Shown in pieces: positions 27,715-34,068 of a DNA stretch of 34,068 nucleotides. Source of the stretch: Pseudomonadota bacterium (GTDB lineage Bacteria; Pseudomonadota; Gammaproteobacteria; Steroidobacterales; MnTg04); the NCBI GenBank assembly GCA_022560735.1, contig JADFSO010000028.1:1-34068 (forward strand). The letters are read 5' to 3'. Numbering within the stretch: position 1 is the first letter of the stretch; the number at the start of each line of letters is the position of its first letter. The translations under genes were made by a program, and so were the position numbers. The notes beneath the pieces were generated by a model, which saw nothing but the letters and a program-made list of their open reading frames with translations, ran no database searches and was not told where the DNA came from.

Positions 27715-28176
27715 GTGCCCTTCGACACCGAGTGGCTATTTGCCGGCTTCGAAAACAGACATTCTGTAGTTGAAGACGTTAACGCCCTGTTCACCGGACC
27801 GAGCGGGACTGGCAAGACAATGGGAGCACGGATCTTGGCCCGTAGACTTCGCCTAGATCTGTACCAAGTCTATTTGGCCGGCATTGTCAGCAAGTACATC
27901 GGCGAGACAGAGAAGAATCTGAATCGCAATTTCTGAATGCCGTAAGCCTGCAATGCCACCTTGTTATTCGACGAGGTCGATGCCCTGTTGGGTAAGCGAT
28001 TGGAGGTTGATAATGCCCGCGACTGTTACACCAACACTGAAGTCAACTATCTCTTTCAGAGACTGGAAGAGTTCGCTGGGATCGTGGTCATGGCGACAAA
28101 CCTCGTCAGCAATATAGATGAAGCGTTCGCCCGCCACATGCACCATATCGTGGTATTCCCGTCCGAAGATGCGTAA
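27715..28176 (+). pseudogene. Broken AAA+ ATPase, eCIS type
   Basis: The frame reads a GTG start, Walker A GPSGTGKT and VSKYIGETEKNLNR. It then has in-frame stops TGA (27934) and TAA (27943), and resumes in the same frame with ACNATLLFDEVDALLGKR (Walker B) and VVMATNLVSNIDEAFAR (sensor 1). This block order resembles the AAA ATPases of extracellular contractile injection systems, as I recall them. The reading frame ends at a TAA (28174) that may replace a Gln codon, as the codons after it still read ESIW. The C-terminal lid and much of the N-terminus are missing. It is dead or very decayed. Confidence 0.8.
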
Positions 28177-28196
28177 TGCTGCGAATCAATTTGGTT

Positions 28197-28640
28197 CTAT
28201 GTATTCTCCATGTCTTGCTGCACGACATGGGCCAGTTCGTGTGCCAAGAATTGCTGGCCGGCACCGGTACTGTCCGCATGCAAAAACAATATCGCTACCG
28301 TAGGCAAAGGCCTTCGCACGAGTCGATTTCGACGACCCGATAACTGGCTTTCCGGTACGGATGCGAACGTTTGGCAATTCCGTCCCAAATTGGGGCTCGA
28401 CATCGCTAACTAGCATTGCACTAAGCTGTTGGCCGCCGCCGAGGCACCGAATCGAAGCCGATCTTCCAAGATCCTTCTTGACGCAAGATTTGCGGTATAC
28501 CGTGTGGGATCGGATCCCTGTGCTTTTGGTACATTCTGTGCCACCTAAATTCCCGCAAGGTTTTCATGTGCCAGCCTGGTCGGCCAGGCTGTCGGCTTGC
28601 TGCTCTGCATGATCGCTGGCCTGGAGATCTGGTGAACAAC
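28197..28640 (-). pseudogene. Broken DUF4157 (eCIS core domain) protein
   Basis: On the minus strand the frame reads SDHAEQQADSLADQAGT, a TGA stop (plus-strand 28564-28566), then GGGQQLSAMLVSDVEPQFG, ELPNVRIRTGK and AYGSDIVFACGQY. A shift of frame then leads to GAGQQFLAHELAHVVQQ and a stop. These are the blocks of the DUF4157 domain, including the metal-binding HExxH. DUF4157 proteins are markers of eCIS loci and their toxins. The C-terminal part is gone. It converges on the broken ATPase, which suggests a rearranged eCIS locus. Confidence 0.75.
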
Positions 28641-28878
28641 AGGGCAAAGTCGAGGAAGAGGCGTTTTTCGCGAGATGCGCCACGACCACGATGACTCAAG
28701 CAGGTATCGACGCGGGACGCCTGATCTGCGAGACAGGCGTCGCGGCGGTAAAGCCGGCAGAATTTGTGATTTTCAGAATTCAACAGACGACGCCGACAGA
28801 CACCTGAATGTACGTATGAATACGGTAGGTGAACATGCCTACCTTGCACAGAGACGGCCCCTACTCCGTCTCTATTTC

Positions 28879-29109
28879 CTAGTCAGGCGTAGCTGCGTCA
28901 AGAATGACGGTTAGGCGCTGCGGGGACCATACGCTGACGTCAACCGTCTCGATATGGAAGTTCAACCAGTCGACTGTCGTGACGGCAGCAGCAATATTTT
29001 CGTGTGGAACGTGAACGGCGCTACCGAGCATGCCGACATCACGTGCAAACGCGGCATCGCTGAAGACCAAGCGCTCGGGTGTAGTGCGCAAAAACTCTAT
29101 CGGAACCAT
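28879..29109 (-). CDS. Hypothetical protein or fragment, 76 aa
   Basis: The 76-aa product (for example TTPERLVFSDAAFARDVGML and VHVPHENIAAAVTTVDWLNF) has the look of a conserved protein segment, with alternating hydrophobic strands and no low complexity. I cannot name the family. It lies in decayed DNA between eCIS-like remnants and an insertion element, so it may be the C-terminal remains of a longer gene. Confidence 0.35.
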   Translation of the reverse strand: MVPIEFLRTTPERLVFSDAAFARDVGMLGSAVHVPHENIAAAVTTVDWLNFHIETVDVSVWSPQRLTVILDAATPD

Positions 29110-29171
29110 AGCATTGCGAATAACGCGATGCTACACACCCTATTAATAAGAATAACTTAGGGGGTTTTTCG

Positions 29172-29960
29172 ATGATTCGGTGCCTTGCTTACGCCTTCAA
29201 AAGTATTTTCAAGTCCCGAGCAAGACTAGTTGCCGAAAACCTCTGCCTTCGGCAGCAGCTGGTTGTTCTCAAGCGACGCCAGATCAGGCCACGGCTTCGG
29301 GATTCAGATCGCCGCTTCTGGGTCCTTGCTTGTCAATGGTTTTCAGGGTGGCGCCGGAGCTTGATCGTGGTACGGCCGGATACTGTTGTAGGCTGGCATC
29401 GCCAGGGATGGAAAGCTTACTGGCGCTGGCGTTCACGCCGCCCTGCAGGGACTGGACGCAGGAAAATCGAGCCTGAGCTTCGTGAACTCATTCGCCGTAT
29501 GGCTCGGGAGAATCCTCTTTGGGGCCAGTGCAGAATCCAGGCCGAGCTGGCAAGTCTCGGCTTTAAGGTTTGTGCAAGAACGGTCGCGAGGTACATGAGA
29601 AGGCCATATGATGGTTGCCCATCACCAGGCTGGCGGCAGTTCCTGAATCAGCACGCTGACGAGATCTGGGCGTGTGATTTCTTCACGGTTCAAACTATCT
29701 GGTTTCGAACACTTTACGTGTTCTTTATCATCCACCACGGTACTCGCGAACTCGTACATGCGCGGGTCACGGCTCATCCAAATTCGAAGTGGCTGGCGCA
29801 ACAAATCGTTGAAGCTTGTGGGATTTCGAGAGAATCACCCCACTATCTGATTCACGACCGTGACGGCTGCTTTGGCGCTTCATTCAATCGGCGAGTCCGA
29901 TCGCTTCGCATACAGCAGATTCGTACTCCGGTGAAAGCTCCCAAGGCTAAGGGACTGTAA
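29172..29960 (+). pseudogene. Truncated rve-type transposase
   Basis: 263 codons. The N-terminus (AENLCLRQQLVVLKRRQIRP) is a helical DNA-binding part typical of integrase-core transposases. The rve core has D169 (ACDFF) and D229/D231 (IHDRDG), but the third acidic residue, expected soon after VKAPKAK, is missing because the IS256-family element cuts the gene here. The last residues and stop (GL*) come from the inserted element's end. It is not expected to be active. Confidence 0.85.
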
Positions 29961-31259
29961 CAAATTCTGTGTAACTGCCTATCATTGAACCCTGTAACGG
30001 GAAAGGATAGGCAGATTATGAAGAAGAAAGAGCTTCAGGCAATCGCGCAGGCGGCGGCCAAGAACATCAAGACAGAAGAAGACCTCAACGTATTTCGGCA
30101 GATGCTGACCAAGATAACGGTGGAGGCGGCTCTGAATGCGGAACTGGACGATCATCTTGGTTTCGACAAGCATGAACAGTCCGACTCGGATAACCAGCGT
30201 AACGGCGTCACCTACAAGACCCTGCAGACCGAGGATGGCCAGTTTGAACTGGCGACACCACGCGACCGGGCCGGCAGCTTTGAGCCCCAGCTAGTCAAAA
30301 AGCATCAGCGCCGATTTACCTCGATGGATGACAAGATCCTGTTCCTGTACGCCCAGGGCATGACCACCCGCGAGATCGTCCGCACCTTCAAAGAAATGTA
30401 CGGTGCCGACGTATCACCCACGCTGATTTCCAAGGTCACGGATGCGGTCATCGAGCAGGTCGTTGAGTGGCAGTCCCGGCCGCTGGATGCGATTTACCCG
30501 ATCGTTTATCTGGACTGCATTGTGGTCAAGATCCGGCAGGACAAGCGGGTCATCAACAAAGCCGTTTATCTGGCGCTGGGCGTCAATATGGAGGGCCACA
30601 AGGAGCTATTGGGCCTGTGGCTGGCCGAGAACGAGGGTGCCAAGTTCTGGCTCAACGTGCTCACCGAGCTGCAGAATCGGGGCGTGAAGGATATCCTCAT
30701 CGCTTGTGTTGACGGTTTAAAGGGCTTTCCCGATGCCATCAACACCACCTATCCCCAGACCCGGATCCAGCTCTGCATTGTGCACATGGTGCGTAACTCA
30801 ATGAAGTTCGTGCCCTGGAAAAACTACAAAGCGGTCGCCGCCGACCTGAAGCGAATTTACCAATCGGCGACAGAAGAAGAGGCTTTGCTGGCACTGGATC
30901 AGTTTTCTCAGACCTGGGATGAAAAATATCCGCAGATCTCTCGATCATGGCGCGCCCATTGGCACAATCTGAACGCCCTGTTCAACTACCCGGAAGATAT
31001 CCGCAAAGCGATCTACACGACCAACGCCATCGAGTCGCTCAACAGTGTAATCCGCAAGGCAATCAAGAAACGAAAACTGTTTCCAACCGATGATTCTGCA
31101 ATGAAAGTCATCTACCTGGCGATACAGGAAGCGTCCCAACGATGGACCATGCCAATCCGCAATTGGAAACCCGCACTGAATCGATTTATGATCGAATTTG
31201 AAGACCGATTGGTCGACTACATTTGAAACTGGCAGTTACACAGAAAACTTTACAGACTC
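29951..31259 (+). mobile_element. IS256-family insertion sequence
   Basis: A 1309-base element. Its ends form imperfect inverted repeats of 29 bases: the left end starts GGGACTGTAAC, the right end (read inward) starts GAGTCTGTAAAG, and both share TTCTGTGTAACTGCC inward; 23 of 29 positions match. It carries one transposase gene. The eight bases on either side differ (AAGGCTAA left, CGCCCGCC right), so no target duplication remains. Confidence 0.85.
30018..31226 (+). CDS. IS256-family transposase
   Basis: This 402-aa mutator-type DDE transposase has D166 (VYLDCIVVKI), D232 (CVDGLKGFPDAI) and E339 (TTNAIESLN), with the typical CIVHMVRNS block between. All catalytic residues are present and the frame is intact, so the element could be active. 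The ATG at 30018 gives the usual family length; a TTG at 29985 is in frame. Confidence 0.95.
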   Translation: MKKKELQAIAQAAAKNIKTEEDLNVFRQMLTKITVEAALNAELDDHLGFDKHEQSDSDNQRNGVTYKTLQTEDGQFELATPRDRAGSFEPQLVKKHQRRFTSMDDKILFLYAQGMTTREIVRTFKEMYGADVSPTLISKVTDAVIEQVVEWQSRPLDAIYPIVYLDCIVVKIRQDKRVINKAVYLALGVNMEGHKELLGLWLAENEGAKFWLNVLTELQNRGVKDILIACVDGLKGFPDAINTTYPQTRIQLCIVHMVRNSMKFVPWKNYKAVAADLKRIYQSATEEEALLALDQFSQTWDEKYPQISRSWRAHWHNLNALFNYPEDIRKAIYTTNAIESLNSVIRKAIKKRKLFPTDDSAMKVIYLAIQEASQRWTMPIRNWKPALNRFMIEFEDRLVDYI

Positions 31260-31418
31260 CGCCCGCCATTAATCCTCTCACCCCGACCAGTTTATTCAAT
31301 TCCAGATCAATCTCTTAAAGGCATGCGGCTTAGGCCCCTGTCTTTTGCAGGAGTCCCTTTGTGGGAGTTTCGCGGGGATTTTTCGGAGCCCGTTTCCTGG
31401 TGTTCATCCTTTGTCTGT

Positions 31419-32015
31419 TCACTTCAATTCCGAACTTAAATGCTGCAGATAGGCCATTAGAGGTTCAATATCACCGGTGTCTGCGGCCTTTATGGTCGCA
31501 ACATATTCCTTCCTCTCTTTTGACTCGAGATCTCTCAAATCGTCGCCACCTGCAGCCCAGGTTAGTGGTGCCAACCCAAGCTCACGAACGGCCAGAACGT
31601 CTGTCATTAGTCGGCCCCAGCGGCCGTTGCCATTTGAAAACGGATGAATGTATACGAGCCCGTGGTGAAATCGAGAAATTAGCTCAAGCACGGTAATATC
31701 GCATTCGTCGGACAGCCAGAATGCGCGGTCATCCTGCAGGGTCTTCATTTTCGACTGGATGTCGTGTGGCGGCACTCCAATATTCGGCGCGTGTTGTCGC
31801 CACACGCCCGCCCAATCCCAAACTTGCCCAAACATTTGCTCATGCAGCCGTTGCCAAAACTTGACCTCTGTGGAATTTAGGCGGGACCTTTTTGCCCAGT
31901 CCGTTGCTTCAACAATGCCAACCAACTCGGCCTGGTTAATATCCTCGTCGGACGGTTCAGGCGATGAGGACAGAAGAAGCCCGGATCGATCGTGCACGGT
32001 GACATCTGTCGCCAT
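31419..32015 (-). CDS. Fic family protein, mobile mystery protein B
   Basis: This 198-aa Fic/Doc enzyme has the full active motif HPFSNGNGR (H124 to R132), which fits transfer of AMP or a similar group from a nucleotide to a protein. The rest (QVWDWAGVWRQHAPNIGVPP) matches mobile mystery protein B (TIGR02613). It starts 2 bases after the HTH partner gene, so the two form an operon like a toxin-antitoxin pair. No inhibitory (S/T)xxxE(G/N) helix is obvious, though I did not check all positions. The target is unknown. Confidence 0.88.
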   Translation of the reverse strand: MATDVTVHDRSGLLLSSSPEPSDEDINQAELVGIVEATDWAKRSRLNSTEVKFWQRLHEQMFGQVWDWAGVWRQHAPNIGVPPHDIQSKMKTLQDDRAFWLSDECDITVLELISRFHHGLVYIHPFSNGNGRWGRLMTDVLAVRELGLAPLTWAAGGDDLRDLESKERKEYVATIKAADTGDIEPLMAYLQHLSSELK

Positions 32016-32017
32016 AC

Positions 32018-32497
32018 CTAGTCATCCCATAGATAACGGTCAGTTAACGCCGCGGTATAACTCGAGCTAGAACTTACTGCCGTGGCAAATCTTTTATCCT
32101 TGACGCCCTCAGCCTCCAGGCCCATGGACACATTTGCTTTGTACAGTTGCATCTCCGCCTTCTTCCTTGATTGATTGCGAATCGACTGCTCAAGTGTGTC
32201 TCTAGGCACAATTGCGTAGAACACATCGCAATCCATCGCATTGGCCGCCCTATCGAGCTGCTTCAAGGCAATGCTTCGAGATGCCTCTCGCTCTTCGAGC
32301 TTATACAATGCCCCGCGCGATACTCCGAGCCGTTTTGCGAGTTGCACCGCGCTCATTCCCAATGCCTCCCGCATTGCCCGTATCCATCCAAGAGGCGGGC
32401 CCTGCCGAGAAAACCCAGTTTCGGCTTTCAATGTTTGGAAGTACTCGTCTAGCCGACCCACTTCAAGCCGGCGTGAACTGGCGTTCTTACGTGCCAT
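32018..32497 (-). CDS. HTH regulator, mobile mystery protein A
   Basis: This 159-aa protein has an Xre-type helix-turn-helix at residues 49-70 (MSAVQLAKRLGVSRGALYKL) and the GWIRAMREALGMS lead typical of mobile mystery protein A (TIGR02612). It is the first gene of the pair with the Fic protein and probably represses the operon through the dyads just upstream; it may also neutralise the Fic protein. Confidence 0.88.
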   Translation of the reverse strand: MARKNASSRRLEVGRLDEYFQTLKAETGFSRQGPPLGWIRAMREALGMSAVQLAKRLGVSRGALYKLEEREASRSIALKQLDRAANAMDCDVFYAIVPRDTLEQSIRNQSRKKAEMQLYKANVSMGLEAEGVKDKRFATAVSSSSSYTAALTDRYLWDD

Positions 32498-32515
32498 AGC
32501 TTCACCTGCACCCTG

Positions 32516-32605
32516 TTTGTATATTTATAAATATGCAAACTATCTCTATATGTATATTCTTAGATATACAAATTAACCCTATTTGTCAATCTTTATATAC
32601 ACAAA
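32516..32605 (-). promoter_or_regulatory. AT-rich operator array upstream of the HTH/Fic operon
   Basis: Three palindrome-like sites stand in 90 bases: 32516-32539 (24 bases, nearly perfect, TTTG...CAAA ends), 32551-32570 (TGTATATTCTTAGATATACA) and 32582-32605 (TTTGT...ACAAA ends). All share TTTGTATAT-like half-sites. The position directly before the HTH gene makes these likely operators for it, overlapping its promoter. Confidence 0.6.
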
Positions 32606-32965
32606 CTGACGATAGCTAAACTCTATCTATCTAATAAATATAGAAAAACAGGAAAACGATCGCCTGCCCTTGAGACTGCGCGTAATCCAGGGGGAAATGC
32701 GGCAACAAACTCCGCCCCAAGTCGATCGGGAGTCCCCTGCCCTCAGCCTCGCAAATGCCACGCGAGCCGGTCCTAAACAACTGATTTGTAGATCGAAGCC
32801 ACTGCCTGAGTACGGCAGTATCCTAGCAGAGTCATCTGTAGCTTTTTGAGACGCGCGTTCGTCAACGGCCGTATGTCCGATTTCAAACAAATGGGACAGA
32901 TGTGTGTTCAGATTAAGTGTTGAGTTTGCTTACCGATTTTGAGAAATAACTATACAGGCTAAACA
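32606..32965. other. Gene-free stretch before the dehalogenase
   Basis: No convincing gene. It holds the second dispersed dyad at 32799-32819 and, near its end, TTGAGT with TAACTAT as a possible -35/-10 pair for the dehalogenase, followed by AGG before the ATG. Confidence 0.45.
32799..32819. repeat. Dispersed dyad ACTGYCTGAGTAYGGCAGT, copy 2
   Basis: CC followed by ACTGCCTGAGTACGGCAGT, with perfect ACTGCC/GGCAGT arms. See copy 1 at 27685. Confidence 0.6.
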
Positions 32966-33841
32966 ATGGACATAAGTACAAAACCGCTAGCCAAGTTATT
33001 CAAGACCGTGAATGGCAAGCAAATCGCTTACCACGAGTCAGGTGAGGGACGCTCGATTGTGTTTTTGCACGGCAACCCGACGGCTTCGTATTTGTGGCGC
33101 AATGTGATTCCGCACCTATCTGACCTTGGACGTTGCATTGCGCCCGATCTGATTGGCTGCGGTGATTCCGGCAAATTGAATAACACCGGGCCAGGCGCTT
33201 ACCGCATCGTTGAGCATCGTGACTATCTCGACGGCCTGATCAGGCAGCTCGATCTGGGCGACAACATCGTGTTCGTCATTCACGATTGGGGGTCGGCGCT
33301 TGGCTTCGATTTCGCCAATCGCCACCGCGACCGAATCGCGGGCATTGCGTATATGGAGGCAATCGTCCAACCACTCACCTGGGATGCGTGGCCGGAATCC
33401 GCGCGTTCATTCTTCCAGGGACTGCGTTCTCCTGCCGGCGAGCAGATGATCATTGAAAAGAATTTGTTTATTGAGGCAGTCCTGCCCAGTTCTATATTGC
33501 GCAAACTTACACCAGAGGAACATGAAGAGTATCGCCGCCCGTTTCGCGAACCTGAACATCGGCGTCCGACGCTTACCTGGCCGCGAGAAATACCGATTGA
33601 CGGCGAGCCTGCTGACGTTACAGAGATGGTACAAGCCTATGCCGACTGGCTGTCAACAACCGATGTGCCAAAACTCTTTGTTAATGCCGAACCGGGAAGC
33701 ATTCTAATCGGCGCGCAACGTGAGTTTTGTCGCTCCTGGCCAAATCAAACAGAAGTAACCGTGCCCGGCTCTCATTTTATTCAGGAGGACAGTCCACACG
33801 AAATCGGCCAGGCGATTCGCGACTGGCTTTTGACATTGTAG
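32966..33841 (+). CDS. Haloalkane dehalogenase, LinB/DhaA (HLD-II) type
   Basis: This 291-aa alpha/beta hydrolase replaces a halogen on an alkane by a hydroxyl. The full active site is present at positions almost equal to LinB: halide-binding N37 ([11 protein letters not shown]) and W108, nucleophile D107 (HDWGSALGF), acid E131 and base H270 ([10 protein letters not shown]). It has no signal peptide, so it is cytoplasmic. It looks intact, unlike its decayed neighbours, and stands alone without other catabolic genes, so the natural substrate is unknown. Some relatives act as luciferases (Renilla), but the conserved halide-binding pair favours a dehalogenase. Confidence 0.9.
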   Translation: MDISTKPLAKLFKTVNGKQIAYHESGEGRSIVFLHGNPTASYLWRNVIPHLSDLGRCIAPDLIGCGDSGKLNNTGPGAYRIVEHRDYLDGLIRQLDLGDNIVFVIHDWGSALGFDFANRHRDRIAGIAYMEAIVQPLTWDAWPESARSFFQGLRSPAGEQMIIEKNLFIEAVLPSSILRKLTPEEHEEYRRPFREPEHRRPTLTWPREIPIDGEPADVTEMVQAYADWLSTTDVPKLFVNAEPGSILIGAQREFCRSWPNQTEVTVPGSHFIQEDSPHEIGQAIRDWLLTL

Positions 33842-34019
33842 AGAAACGGATGGGGATGATGGTGATGGCGCGACCCTGAAACCAACAAGAAAACTCCGAT
33901 CGCAGTGTGGGACATTTGCGGGAGTTAGTCCTGCATCGTTATGCACAGTACTGCAATTGCGTCCGTGGACGCCTCCTGATCGATCAATAAAAACAATCAG
34001 TTAACACCCAAGATCTGGA

Positions 34020-34045
34020 TTCGGGAGCCAGGTGTCCTTCCCGAA
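34020..34045. terminator. Weak inverted repeat at the window end
   Basis: TTCGGGA and TCCCGAA form a 7-bp stem with a 12-base loop, followed by a T/G-rich stretch. It may terminate transcription but lies 180 bases past the dehalogenase. Nothing else is seen in 33842-34068. Confidence 0.3.
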
Positions 34046-34068
34046 TATTCGTCTGTTTTGGTTTTGTT

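Noticed and set aside
28421..28849. 142-codon minus-strand frame
   Set aside because: Overlaps the better supported DUF4157 remnant in another frame; Arg/His-rich and without motifs.
31252..31270. GACTCCGCCCGCCAT as a possible remnant of a tRNA 3' end (attR)
   Set aside because: It does not match tRNA-Arg beyond GACTCC, and its first bases belong to the IS256 right repeat.
32212..32576. Plus-strand frames across the HTH gene
   Set aside because: Antisense to mobile mystery protein A; the apparent C-terminus is translation of the operator array.
20853..34068. CRISPR array
   Set aside because: The repeats present are few, short or imperfect and do not alternate with equal-sized spacers.

Overview
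The window is chromosomal DNA of a gammaproteobacterium of moderately high GC. The main evidence is gene content and order: mutS, pncC (cinA C-terminal type), recA, recX, alaS, lysC, csrA, tRNA-Ser(GCU), tRNA-Arg(ACG), with fmdB-aspS just upstream. lysC between alaS and csrA is the order I know from Pseudomonas-like lineages. AspRS looks like the non-discriminating Pseudomonas type. I cannot name the genus from sequence alone.

Layout. (1) 1-2600: two overlapping genes of unknown function on the minus strand, an atypical SDR, and a CREST/ceramidase-family membrane hydrolase. (2) 2800-5800: a DUF4396 membrane protein and a TPR-2OG-Fe(II) oxygenase on the minus strand, the latter divergent from a YbbO-like SDR. 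(3) 5870-8760: fmdB, aspS and an alpha/beta hydrolase, facing mutS (minus). (4) 11468-14780: a GT9 heptosyltransferase-like gene, a GT4 glycosyltransferase, pncC and thpR, all on the plus strand. (5) 14853-20852: the recA-recX-alaS-lysC-csrA block and two tRNA genes, with a hairpin in the recA leader and a hairpin carrying GGA motifs in the csrA leader. (6) 20853-34068: accessory DNA of lower GC, with long gene-poor stretches and decayed genes, starting exactly at the 3' end of tRNA-Arg.

The accessory region looks like several layers of mobile DNA. Next to the tRNA is a tyrosine integrase with a DUF4224 partner. Then come a DUF6499-like protein and a replication-initiator-like protein, flanked by TGCAA/TTGCA dyads and followed by AAGACATTAA iteron-like repeats, which suggests a small integrative replicon. 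Next is a large nuclease-like protein with a Q-x-K PD-(D/E)xK-like core. Its C-terminal SEC-C motif lies intact in another frame just past a nine-base A tract, so this is either a slippage site, a recent frameshift or a sequencing error. After that are remnants that look like an extracellular contractile injection system (eCIS): an AAA+ ATPase with in-frame stops and a DUF4157 protein with a stop and a frameshift. Two insertion elements follow, an rve transposase truncated by an IS256-family copy. The region ends with a mobile mystery protein A/B (HTH/Fic) pair behind an AT-rich array of dyads and an intact LinB-like haloalkane dehalogenase. The right end of the island was not found.

The observations most worth following are the SEC-C nuclease with its A tract, the small replicon with its repeats, the eCIS-like fossil and the csrA leader hairpin. 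All functions are inferred from sequence motifs read by eye; no database search was run.
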